Shown here: in pieces, positions 1 to 9,039 of the stretch | How the letters are laid out: every line of letters begins with the position of its first letter | Numbering within the stretch: position 1 is the first letter of the stretch | Source: Wolbachia endosymbiont of Armadillidium arcangelii | Lineage (GTDB): Bacteria > Pseudomonadota > Alphaproteobacteria > Rickettsiales > Anaplasmataceae | Reading direction: 5' to 3' | NCBI RefSeq assembly: GCF_040207875.1 | Contig: NZ_CP157942.1 | Span: 1,240,001 to 1,304,000 of the forward strand | DNA length: 64,000 nt | The notes under the pieces: model-generated | What the model was told of the DNA's origin: nothing | The model's input: only the letters and a program-made list of their open reading frames with translations | The model's database searches: none | Position numbers and translations under genes: made by a program

Positions 1-59
1 TAAGATAATTTTTTTTAAAGAGTCTATAAATTACTAATTTTATTGTTTAATGTCTAAAA

Positions 60-515
60 TAATTTTTACCGCTTCCCTTCTTGTATCTTGTAAAAAGCAT
101 CTAATGTTTTAAGCTTAAGCATTAGGTGGAGGAGGGAAGAACTCTGTTTCTCCTCTTAGATATAAAATCTGTAAGAAAGATAAGAGTTCCCTCCTCAAAA
201 GTATAGGCTGGACGGTATCGTAGAAAGACCTAAATGGCTCTAATTCTGTATCCACAAGGTTAGCATCGGACAGATACAAAACCTGTCAAACCAGAAAGAA
301 ACTCCTATTTTCTACTTTTTTGAATATAATTTTACGGAGAAGCGCTTCTGCAGTTATAGCCGAGTAGGCAATGGTGCCTTAGTGCCCGTAGGTTAGCATG
401 GTTTTGGAAGGAAAATCACTGATGGAGTCTTTGAGACTACCTCGATTAGAAGAGCGTATAATTCAACCGTTCCAAGCTGAAGTGCTTTTCAATTATTATA
501 TGATGGAGGTTAGAA
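60..515 (+). other. Structured non-coding left end of an IS110-type element; candidate bridge-RNA region
   Basis: No gene is seen in these 450 bases upstream of the IS110-type transposase start. Two consecutive potential hairpins are visible: 98-106 pairs with 120-128, and 129-145 pairs with 183-196 with one bulge. A short GAGAAGCGCTTCTGC palindrome follows near 340. IS110-group elements are known to carry a long non-coding left end that encodes a bridge RNA directing insertion. Assigning that role here rests only on position and on the visible stems. The transposase downstream is broken, so any RNA would now be a relic or would depend on another copy. Confidence 0.35.
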
Positions 516-718
516 ATGGCAAAAACAAAAAGTAAATTAGAGGTCTGATGCGGCAGGAATAGATATCTGTGCATTATGTATGTGTACCAGAAGGAAGAGA
601 TAAACAGAATATACAAAAATTCTGCTGCTTCACAGAAGATCTTTATAACTTAGCAAAGTGGTTAAAGAGGTGCAAAGTTACTACAATAGCCATGGAATCA
701 ACAGGAGTGTATTGGATC
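516..718 (+). pseudogene. IS110-family transposase, N-terminal fragment
   Basis: An ATG preceded by GGAGGT opens a frame that stops after ten codons. Shifted frames then give AGIDI, HYVCVPEGRD and MESTGVYWI, which match the start of the DEDD RuvC-like domain of IS110 transposases (first catalytic Asp in GIDI, then the conserved ESTGxYW motif). At least one frameshift lies near 550-570. The gene ends abruptly where the IS4-family element begins at 719, so only about 65 residues remain of a protein usually over 300 long. No continuation occurs to the right of the IS4 element, so the rest was lost and not merely separated. Confidence 0.8.
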
Positions 719-2293
719 CACTGCCATTAAGTTAAGGGAAAGTGATGGACTGTATTGTAAAATCAGGTAAGATCCACAAATTAAAAGAAGTAATGACATG
801 AGTAAAAAAAAGAATAATCATGTTTATAAAAAATAAATTGATGAGTTTAAACTTTATAAACGCACACAGAGCATCCTCAAAAGACTTCTCACGAAAAAGA
901 AAGCTGCCCTTCATTAATGTATTTCTCCTGATTTTTAGAAAGAGTGTAAAGTCATTACAAGTAATGCTTAATGAGTTTGTTCTGCATACAAGAAAAGATT
1001 ACACAATTACGGCAAGTGCATTTACTCAAGCAAGAAAGAAGCTAAAGCATACTGCGTTTTCAGAGTTAAATGATGATATAGTTTCCCTATACTACCAAGA
1101 TCAGGAATTTAAAACCCACCATGGCTTCAGAGTACTTGCATTTGATGCTTCAATACTGATTCTGCCAAAGAGCGACAAAATAATAGGCGAGTTTGGCTCA
1201 AGAGCAGTATGGAATGGAATCCAGAGATTTGAAGACTATACAAGTGCAACCTTTGAAGTTTGCTACGATGTGCTAAATAATATTGCAATAAAATCTGTGC
1301 TAAGTAGAGGTGACAGCTATGAGGTTGATTTAGCGATCGGTATGCTTGAATCCATAAAATCAGACGATTTGTTAATCTGTGATAGAGGATACGTATCTTA
1401 TCGATTTCTTGCTGAGCTTACAGGAAGGAAAATCAATTATATAATTCGCTGTCCAAGTTCGTCTTTCAATGAAATAAACGCTATGTTTAAGCCGGAAAGC
1501 CCATCTAGTATGGTGGTAGTGTCTACCGCACCTATTAAAGTAGCAAGACAGCTACGAAAGCTAGGATTACCTGATGAGATGAAATTCAGGTTAGTCAAAA
1601 TAATACTTTCTTCTGGAGAAGTTGAAGTGTTAGTAACATCTCTGTTAGATGAGCAAAGTTTTACAGTCGAAGAGTTTGAGAGATTATATTACTTGCGCTG
1701 GGGAGTAGAAACATTTTTTTCTAGGCTGAAGGGAAGATTAAATTTAGAGAATTTCACAGGAAAAAGTATTGAAACTATCAAGTAGGATTTTTGGTCAACT
1801 ATCTTCATCAGTAATCTAGAAAGTATCATGATAGAAGATGATGAAGAGACATTGAGCGCACAGAATAGTAAACTAAAAAAAAGCATCAATAAATCTGTCT
1901 CATTTAATGCGATTAAAAACTTAGCCTTTGATATTTTTTCTACAGAGTCAGACATAGACTGCATTATGGATCGACTATCACAGTTATTTTTGATGAACAC
2001 TTTAGTGGTAAGAAAAGGGAGAAGAGTTGATCGTCATAAGATATCTGATATTCGTTCACTCAACTACCAGAAAAGAGCTAGAAAACATGTGTTTTAAATT
2101 CAAGATATCTTTTCAGTATCATTGCATTAGTACATTCTTTGCAAAATAACCTGCAATTATTACTTTTTTAAATAACTTGCACTTTTCAGACTCCCTTTTC
2201 TTAAAAATTCACCCTAGTATTTACCATAATTATCAATCACTTCAAATTTTTTGTCCAATCTTAACTTCTCTTTCCCTTAACTTAATGGCAGTG
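719..2293 (+). mobile_element. IS4-family insertion sequence, copy A
   Basis: This is a 1575-bp element bounded by perfect inverted repeats of about 24 bp that begin CACTGCCATTAAGTTAAGGG. The same element occurs at 19810-21384 and 55662-57236. The flanking decamers (709-718 and 2294-2303) do not match each other, whereas the copy inside the terminase gene has a perfect 10-bp target duplication. Copy A therefore sits at a recombined junction, with an IS110 fragment on its left and a serine-recombinase unit on its right. Its transposase carries a premature stop. Confidence 0.92.
820..2097 (+). pseudogene. IS4-family transposase with premature stop (copy A)
   Basis: The frame matches the 425-residue transposase at 19911-21188, but a C-to-T change makes TAG at 1783-1785 after residue 321; an in-frame remainder restarts at 1828. 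The DDE residues (Asp in LAFDAS, Asp in ICDRG) and the IS4 signature Y-x2-R-x3-E-x6-K (in YYLRWGVETFFSRLK) all lie before the stop. The lost C-terminal quarter makes activity unlikely, although readthrough cannot be excluded. The same stop is present in copy B, so the two copies descend from one already mutated element. Confidence 0.88.
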
Positions 2294-2300
2294 GTGTAAT

Positions 2301-4192
2301 TACCCCGCCAACAATGTTGCAAAAAACGTAAAATTAGAGAAAAGCATTTCTCGAAAACTTCTATGTCCAAAAACAAGAGTGCCATTTATTTATAGTGCCA
2401 ACAATCAATTAACCATCAGTTTCAATGAATGATATGAACATATTATTTCAAGGAAAGTTCATGGGGAATAAGAGATTAGCTATACGGATTAGCTGTAGCT
2501 ATGAAACTAACCAGTTGGCAGAAAAGTATTTGTTAGATGCTTATGAAAAAGCCGTGTCAAAGCAAGTAAGCCAAAAAAATTTAAAACATAAAAATGGGAT
2601 TCAAGGAGGATCAAATGGTAACAGTGAGTTTATATGCAAGAGTTTCTTCAGGGAAACAAGCACAAGAAAATACAATAGCAAGTCAAGTTGCAGCTTTAGA
2701 GAAGCAAATTAGTACGGATGGGTACAAGTGAGTATAAATTTATTGACAATGGCTACAGTGTTAGTCCGTCCTGATCTAGAAAAATTACATGATAAAGTAA
2801 CAGAAGGTAAAATTGATAGATTCATTCACCTGATCGCTTATCTAGGAAATATGCATATCAAATTTGAAGAATTTGAGAAAGCAGGAGCAGAAACGGTTTT
2901 CTTAAATTATGAGATTAACAATAATCCAGAATCTCAGTTACTGTTACAAATGCAAGGTATGATAGCAGAATATGAACGAGCGAAAATTATGGAACGAAGT
3001 CGTCGCGGAAAGATTTACGCAGCTAATAAAGGTTGTGTAAGCGTAATGGGAGGAGCTCCTTATGGTTATCGTTATATAGATAAATATATGGGAGGAGGAC
3101 AAGCTTTATTTGAAATAAACGAAGAAGAAGCTAATATTGTTAGGAAAGTATTTTTGTGGGTAGGAAGAGAAAGTTGGGGAAGTGTGTCGTCGGCTAAACA
3201 CTATGTCTATTATAACACGAACAGGAAAAAAGTGCTGGGATAGAAGTGTGATTTGGGGTATGTTAAAAAATCCTGCTTACAAAGGACAAGCGGCTTTTGG
3301 TAAAACAAAAGTAGGTACAACATATCAGACCACAGAAACATTCTTGTGAACAACCGAAAGATAATTACTCTACCTATTCTGTTGAAAAAGCAAATTGGAT
3401 TTATGTTAAAGTGCCAAATATAGTGGACGAAGATGTATTTGATATAGCTCAAGAACAATTAGCTGAAAATAGAAAAATAGCAAGGACAAGAGAAAGAGGA
3501 GCAAAACATTCACTACAAGTATGTAAGCGTTGTCGTTATGCATATTACGGAAGTCCTGTAAGAAATAAGCGAGGAGAAAAAATTGATCATTATGCTTATT
3601 ATCGTTGTATAGGTAGAGATTCTTACCGTTTTGGTGGTAATAAAATTTGTGATAATAAACACATTCGTACAGATGCATTAGAAACAGCCGTGTGGGAAGA
3701 GGTTAAGCATTTATTGAAAAATCCAAATAGGGTTTTGGAAGAATACAGGCGTAGACTTTCAGAGCTTAAAAAATCATCATGGGATCAAAAAAGCGATTTA
3801 CTAGAGAAACAAGAAAATAAATTAAAACGTGGTATTGCTAGACTTATTGATAGTTATGCTCAATAATCAAGAAGAATTTGAACCACGAATTAAAGCAATG
3901 AAACAAAGTTTAAAAACAATTGAAGAGGAGAAGAAAAGGATATTCGATCAAAAGAAATTAAAACAGGAATTAACTTTGGTTATAACCAATTTAGAAGACT
4001 TTTCTTCCAATATTACATCAAACCTTGATAACGCAGGCTGGCTAACTAAACGTGATATTATTAGAACGTTAGTCAAGAGAATTGAAATTAACCTTGAGGA
4101 CGTAAATGTGGTATTTCGTGTAAAAGAGCTACCAAACTCTCCTGGAAATAATCGAGAAGAAAAGAAAAATTTGCAACATTGTTGGCGGGGTA
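2301..4192 (+). mobile_element. Putative serine-recombinase mobile unit with 23-bp inverted repeats
   Basis: Positions 2301-2323 and 4170-4192 are perfect inverted repeats of 23 bp, starting TACCCCGCCAACAATG on the left. They enclose only a broken serine-recombinase gene. The right repeat runs directly into the reverse transcriptase frame of a group II intron (the GGVVSP motif begins in its last nine bases), so the unit appears to have landed in the intron ORF. The left neighbour is the IS4 element, so the original left target is gone. Serine recombinases with simple terminal repeats are unusual. An alternative is that the inverted repeats arose by an inversion and are not element ends. Confidence 0.5.
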
Positions 4193-4197
4193 GTTAG
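2615..4197 (+). pseudogene. Large serine recombinase, multiply frameshifted
   Basis: An ATG with AAGGAGG upstream opens MVTVSLYARVSSGKQ, the N-terminal resolvase motif with its catalytic Ser. The frame then breaks near 2725. Later frames give the resolvase core ending in EYERAKIMERSRRGK, then GGAPYGYRY of the Recombinase domain. A zinc-ribbon stretch follows (CKRCRYAYYG, then YYRCIGRD and ICDNKHI), and finally a coiled-coil C-terminus (3720-4130). At least four frameshifts or stops separate the segments. Total coding potential is about 520 residues, usual for large serine recombinases. It is no longer translatable as one protein. Confidence 0.82.
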
Positions 4198-4847
4198 TCC
4201 TATCTTAAGCAATCTATTCATGCACTACAGCTTTGATGCATGGATGAGAAGAGAATATCCAAGTGTAAAGTGGGCAAGATATGCTGATGATGGTGTTATA
4301 CATTGTGTACCAAGCACAACTATTTTTAACTCAACTTGAACAGAGACTGAAGATTTGCAAATTGGAAGTAAAGCATACAAAGACCAAAATTATCTACTGT
4401 CAAGATGGAAAACGAATGGATAATCATGAGAATGTGTCATTTACATTTCTTGGATATGAATTTCGAAAAAGACTTGTACGAAATAGAAAAGATAGTAGTC
4501 TGTTTGTAAGTTTTACTCCAACTGTAAGTAAAGAAAGCCTGAACAAGATGAAGAAAGAAATTAGAAGCTGGAAATTTGCTAGAAGAACAAACTTGGAAAT
4601 AGAAGATATATCACGAATATGTAATCCAATCCTGAGAGGGTGGTTTAACTATTACGGGAAGCATCATATAACTGCACTAGATAGCATAATAAGAATGTTT
4701 AATAGGAAACTCAGAAAGTGGTTGCAGACAAAGTACAAGAAGCTGAATAGGCATAAGACCAAAGCAGCTAAGTTACTAGAAAGAATCGCAAAGAGTAGAC
4801 CAAATCTTTTTGTGCACTGGAAATTAAGTATAGGATTAGGGCAATGA
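4184..4847 (+). pseudogene. Group II intron reverse transcriptase/maturase, C-terminal fragment
   Basis: The frame from 4184 reads GGVVSPILSNLFMHY and then RYADDGVIHC, the RT motifs that include the catalytic YADD at 4278-4289. A frameshift near 4300 moves the rest into another frame (4281-4847). That part has FLGYEF and the maturase X-domain stretch RGWFNYYGKHH. The N-terminal half of the protein (RT motifs 0-4) is absent, cut off by the serine-recombinase unit. An intron RNA 3' end follows eight bases after the stop codon. Function is lost. Confidence 0.85.
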
Positions 4848-4854
4848 CTAGTGG

Positions 4855-4929
4855 GAGCCTTATGAGGCAAGAGTCTCGCGTAGGGTTCTGCGAGGGGCCA
4901 GGAGGGAAGTTCTCCTGGTCTACTCTCCT
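4855..4929 (+). ncRNA. Group II intron domains V and VI
   Basis: Positions 4855-4888 form the 34-nt domain V hairpin. It starts GAGCC, which holds the catalytic AGC triad, and ends GGGTTC, with a GCAA-type tetraloop region between. Domain VI follows, with CCAGGAG pairing to CTCCTGG around 4899-4918. The point where the two 4.93-kb copies diverge (4929) fits the intron's 3' boundary. The 5' intron domains I-III are not present in the window, so splicing is impossible. Confidence 0.75.
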
Positions 4930-5160
4930 TGAGATTGTAGACGGTAGAATTGCGGGCAGTTGTCACGGCAATTCTGAATGTGATAGATGCGTAGAGGCGG
5001 TGAATAACTCTATAGTAGATAGAGAACTTTTCTTTTCTGCTTACAATGTGTCAGTGCCAGAAAGTACTGTTTATATTATATGAAAGTAGTGAAATATGTA
5101 CATTGTTAGTACACACTTCATTTTATGTTTAATAAATTTATTTACTAATGGAGTCATTTT

Positions 5161-5877
5161 ATGTTAAAAAGTACCTATTTTTATTCAAATCAAAAAAATA
5201 CAAGTCGTGCATGTTCATTACCACCTGATACATGTTCTGTTAGTGACATGGTGAAAGTTAATTTGTTCACAAAATTGGATGATTGTAAAGTCAATAAGAG
5301 TAAGTTGATTTATGATAAATATGGTAAAGATCTTAAGTGTAAGATTGATGATAAGACTAAAAATGAACTGAAAGAAGATATTAAGAGTGAGCTAGAGAAA
5401 GGTCTTAAGTTTGAGATTGGTGATAAGACTGAGAATGAATTGAAAGAAAAGATAAAAAATGAGATAATGAAAGATCTTAAGTTTGAGATTGATGATGAAA
5501 CCAAGGATGAATTAGAGAAAAAAATAAGCGAAGAAGTAAAAGCAAACATAAATTGTGACATATTAAAAAAGTGTAGCCTTGAAGAGCAAATTGATGAATG
5601 TGATCGAAGAGGATGTGAGAAGAGCAGACAAGATGGCGAATATATTGATATAGATAAAAAGTATACGATTCACATAAGAGAAGCGTTAAATAAATTTTAC
5701 CCTAACTTAAGTCTAGAGATTATAAAAAAAATTGAGGAGGGAGTCTTGGAAGCAGTAAAAGATTTAGAGTATGGCGATATAGTAAACTCTTCGTCAAATT
5801 CCTGTAGAGAAAGTTATGCAGAAAATCAGGGTGCTAGTATGAACTCAAGTCACTCAGTGCAGCAACAAGTGAAGTGA
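5161..5877 (+). CDS. Hypothetical lysine/glutamate-rich protein with three 24-residue repeats
   Basis: I do not recognise this 238-residue protein. Residues 58-129 are three tandem 24-residue repeats (pattern LKxxIxDxTxxELxxxIxxE), strongly charged and likely helical or coiled-coil. A segment with four cysteines follows at about residues 138-155. The C-terminal third is less repetitive and ends in a Ser/Gln-rich tail. There is no signal peptide or membrane segment. A purine-rich GGAG lies 8-11 bases upstream of the ATG. It stands alone between the composite block and an IS256 remnant. Tandem charged repeats of this kind are common in Wolbachia accessory proteins; a host-interaction role is only a guess. 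Confidence 0.7.
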   Translation: MLKSTYFYSNQKNTSRACSLPPDTCSVSDMVKVNLFTKLDDCKVNKSKLIYDKYGKDLKCKIDDKTKNELKEDIKSELEKGLKFEIGDKTENELKEKIKNEIMKDLKFEIDDETKDELEKKISEEVKANINCDILKKCSLEEQIDECDRRGCEKSRQDGEYIDIDKKYTIHIREALNKFYPNLSLEIIKKIEEGVLEAVKDLEYGDIVNSSSNSCRESYAENQGASMNSSHSVQQQVK

Positions 5878-5973
5878 AAATAGTAGGAGTTTAAGTATTT
5901 CAGTGGGAGTGTTAAATAAACTGTGTCAAACCAAGAAATAAAAATATAATTGATATAAAAAACGGAGGTTTGA

Positions 5974-6874
5974 CATGAGTCAAGTAAATAAAACTACCGG
6001 TTTGGTAGATTATAAAGAATTAGAAACCTGTCGTCTATACGAGAAGGAAGACCGCTAACAGGAAGAGATGACACCGTTTATAAAAAAGCTGCTTGAGGCA
6101 AGTCTGGAAGGTGAAATAGAACACCACTTGTCTGGTGAAAGCGAAGAAAATAATCGAAGAAATGGGAAAAACTTTACGTACAACTCATTTGAGTTGTTAA
6201 CACCTAGAGACAGGGAAGGAAGCTTTGAACCCCAAATAGTTAGAAAAAGACAAACAACAGAACTTGAAGCAAAGGTCTTAAGCACATTTGCCAGTGGCAT
6301 GGAGATATAGCGTCACATATTGAGGAAATTTACGATCATAAAATATCGGCGGCAGAGATATCAAGTATTACTGACAAACAGTAATCAACGAATGGCGTAG
6401 TCGTCCGCTGCAGTCTGTATATCCGATAGTTTTCATGGTTTTTTAAGGAGTTGTGTAAGTAAATGTATGTATAATATATTAGCAAAATGGCAGAAAAGAA
6501 GTTTTATTTAGCTGAAAGTGAAGTTCTGGTTGGGAGTACTAAATGATCTCAAAGAGAGAGGAGTGGAAGATATTCTAATTGCATGTGTAGATGGGCTAAA
6601 AAGCTTTCCTGCAGCAATAAACGGTGTGTTCCCTAATGCAGAATGTGTATAGTGCATCAGATACGTAACTCACTGAAGTATGTAGCTAGTAAAGAGTTTT
6701 TTGAGTGATTTAAAGAAAAGCTTCAAGTAAGGAAATTGCCGAGAATTATCTGTTGGAATTAGATGAAAAATGGGGCACAAAGTACCCTATAATCTTGGCA
6801 GAATAATTGGGAAAACCTATCTGGTTGTTTTAAGTATTCCGACCCAGTTAGGAGGATAATCTATACTACTAATC
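5974..6874 (+). pseudogene. IS256-family (mutator-type) transposase, N-terminal part
   Basis: The start MSQVNKTTGLVDYKEL has GGAGG upstream. Fragments in several frames give PFIKKLLEASLEGEIEHHL, VLSTFASGM, ISAAEISSITDK, the catalytic region ILIACVDGLKSFPAAI and RRIIYTTN. These run in the order found in IS256 transposases. Stops and frameshifts occur about every 100-200 bases, for example the TAA at 6057 and the TAG at 6308. The gene breaks at 6874, where the IS481-type element begins. Confidence 0.82.
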
Positions 6875-8011
6875 TGTAATAGTTTAGATTTGATCTGACA
6901 GGTTAATAAAGTAAGATAAAAATACAAACAAATTTTAAAGGAGTGTCAGATATGAGTACAACACAAGAAAAAATACTAAAACCAAAGTTGGGATTGCTAG
7001 AACTTGCAAAGCAATTAGGAAATGTATCACAGGCGTATGGGATATTCAAGGGATACATTTTACCGCTTCAAAGAACTGTATGAAACAGGAGGAGAAGAGG
7101 CTTTACACGAGATAAGCAAAAGCAAGCCATTGTATGCAAATAGAGTGTCGGAGGATATAGAAAAAGCAGTAGTTGAAATAGCAATAGAGTTTCCAGTATA
7201 CGGACAAGAAAGAGCAGCAAACGAACTGAAAAAGAGAGATCTCTGCAAGTGGAATAAGATCAGTGTGGCAAAGAAACGATCTTGAAAACTTTAAAAAGAG
7301 GTTAAAGGCATTAGAAGCAAAAGTAGCTCAGGATGGTATCATTTTAACAGAAGAACAGATAACAGCTCTAGAAAAGGCTAAGGAAGAAAAAGAGGCCCAT
7401 GGAGAAATTGAAACAGAGCATCCAGGATACTTAGGTAGCCAAGACAGTTATTATGTTGGTAATATCAAAGGTATTGGACGAATTTACCAGCAAACCTTTG
7501 TTGATACCTATTCCAGAGTTGCTTTTGCTAAGCTTTACACAGAAAGGACTGCTATCACAGCTGCAGATCTTCTTAATGATAGGGTAGTACCGTTCTTTGA
7601 TGAACAGATTGCTACGTGTTTTGACGGATCGTGGTACAGAGTATTGTGGCAAACCTGAAAATCACAGCTATATTTAGGGGTAGAAAATATTGATCATTCT
7701 CGAACCAACTCCACAGACTAATGGCATATGTGAAAGGTTCCACAGAAGATGAATGTTACAATATTATCTTTAGAAAGAAAATTTACACCTCTTTGGCAGA
7801 ACTTCAGTTAGACGTAGACCATTGGGTGCATTCTTACAATAGATCTAGACCACATTCAGGTAAATATTGCTATGGCTATGCAAACTTTTTTTGATAGTAT
7901 GCATATTGCTTATCAGAAAAATATTGATAGCATTAAACAGGATGCTGATATCGGTTTTCAATTCTTCTGTCAGATAATTCATGCCTGTCAGATCAAGTCT
8001 AAACTATTACA
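6875..8011 (+). mobile_element. IS481-type element nested in the IS256 remnant
   Basis: This 1137-bp segment has 27-bp inverted repeats with one mismatch (6875-6901 and 7985-8011), starting TGTAATAGTTTAGA. It encodes a broken IS481/IS3-like transposase. It lies exactly between the N- and C-terminal parts of the IS256 transposase. Some IS256 codons (about 20 residues) are missing at the junction, so no clean target duplication can be read. Confidence 0.82.
6952..7984 (+). pseudogene. IS481-family transposase, frameshifted
   Basis: The start MSTTQEKILKPKLGLLELAK is preceded by AAAGGAG. The frame breaks near 7040 and again near 7250. Later frames hold a helix-turn-helix region ([17 protein letters not shown]) and the integrase core. 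The catalytic residues sit in TFVDTYSRVAF, in a later LTDRG, and in PQTNGICERFH with the Glu. At least four disruptions are present, so the element cannot transpose by itself. The exact 3' end is uncertain. Confidence 0.75.
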
Positions 8012-8153
8012 CATAAATGCCTTGTATAAACAGGTATATTGTGCTATAAAGAAAGTGGAGGAGAAATGGACTATGCCTTTACATGATTGGGCATTGACTA
8101 TATCTCAGCTCGACATTTTCTTTCCCAACAGATTGAAAATTGAGTTGAATTAA
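8012..8153 (+). pseudogene. IS256-family transposase, C-terminal tail
   Basis: After the nested element the frame reads NALYKQVYCAIKKVEEKW and then LDIFFPNRLKIELN before a stop. This is the usual C-terminal end of Wolbachia-type IS256 transposases. The right inverted repeat of the IS256 remnant begins seven bases later. Together with 5974-6874 it forms one original gene. Confidence 0.75.
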
Positions 8154-8188
8154 AAATGCAGTTTGACACAGTTTATTTAACACTCCCG

Positions 8189-8905
8189 CCAGCTTGCGTA
8201 ATCCATTACAAGAAAGGCTTCTTTCGTGCCCAAATCTTTCGACATCTGCTCCAGAAATATATTCATACAATCAGTGTTTACGTATGGAGCAAGTAGGCTA
8301 ATTTCCTCACCACTTCTTGGATTTACCACACTGTAGATATAGAAATTTTGTCTACCGATTTTCATTTTAACCTGCGTTCTGATCCCTTTTTTGAACCATT
8401 CGTGTCCGACTTTTGAATGAGTCCCAAATCGTGATTCATCAAAAAAAGACCTCCTTTTTAGGGTGGGAATTAACTATTTTATTGCAGTATTTTTTAACTC
8501 TTCTTGCTTATTTTTATCTTGTTTATGGTGCATTGGCCTCGGTGTTATGTAAATCCTTTGTATCTCACGGTGCACTGTTGATTTGCCGATGTTTAGGCCA
8601 AATTCCTCTGAGATTTTTATTTGCACTTCCTTAATAGTAATATTTGGATTTCTTTCTACCCATATTTCAATTTGCTCACGTTGATTTTTGTTTAATTTGC
8701 TTTTTATTCGCCGCTGATATGGGGCAAGTAATTTTTCTGCTCTACTAAATTTTAGGTGCTTTATCCATTCAGTCAATGCAGCCCTTGAAATTTTACATAT
8801 TCTTGCTACAGCGCTTATACTACTTTCTTTTCCTGCTATCACCGCTTGTAACTTTTTTGAAACATATGCGTTGTTTCTGACCTTTTTTAACATTTCTTTC
8901 ACCAA
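8189..8905 (-). pseudogene. IS630-family transposase remnant
   Basis: On the minus strand 8474-8905 encodes 143 residues with an N-terminal helix-turn-helix (AVARICKISRAALTEWIKHL) and the second DNA-binding domain of IS630 transposases (NITIKEVQIKISEEFGLNIG). The frame then shifts, and fragments around 8177-8440 give the DDE-domain pieces DESRFGTHSK, NFYIYSVVNPRSGE and FLVMDYASW. The 3' end is cut at 8188 by the IS256 terminal repeat, and the final catalytic region is missing. Confidence 0.78.
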
Positions 8906-9039
8906 ATTTACAACTTTTTTTGTCTAATAGTTTTGACCTTAATGCCACTTTATACTTCCATATTCAACTATTTTTACTATAACCCCTTCATATATACTAT
9001 CTATTTGTTGGTTATGTAAGAGGAATTGGTATTAGAAGT

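Larger units (their letters stand above)
1..4929 (+). repeat. 4.93-kb composite mobile block, copy A
   Basis: This block recurs at 54944-59872 with a constant offset of 54943. Every open frame in it translates identically in both copies, and the stretches I compared by eye match. Identity stops at 4929, which coincides with the 3' end of a group II intron. The left limit cannot be seen because the window begins inside or at the edge of the block. In order it contains an IS110-type left end, an IS4-family element, a serine-recombinase unit and a group II intron 3' part. All its genes are broken, so the block probably spread as a passive unit by recombination. That last point is inference. Confidence 0.93.
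5905..8187 (+). mobile_element. IS256-family element remnant, interrupted by an IS481-type element
   Basis: Perfect 27-bp inverted repeats (5905-5931 and 8161-8187) bound this remnant. Between them are the two halves of a decayed mutator-type transposase, separated by a second insertion at 6875-8011. No matching target duplication is visible at the outer edges. The right edge abuts an IS630 transposase remnant, which suggests insertion into that element followed by loss of the other half. Confidence 0.85.

Noticed and set aside
732..914. Minus-strand 60-codon frame in the IS4 left end, repeated in all three copies
   Set aside because: It overlaps the transposase start on the opposite strand and recurs only because the element does.
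3210..3678. Minus-strand frames rich in Tyr, Phe and Leu opposite the serine recombinase
   Set aside because: They are antisense shadows of an AT-rich gene, with no start signals or family features.
4844..5083. 79-codon frame running from the intron end into unique sequence
   Set aside because: Its first half is the structured intron RNA, and the tail has no recognisable domain. In copy B the frame is different after 59872, so it is probably chance, or at most a fragment of a former exon.
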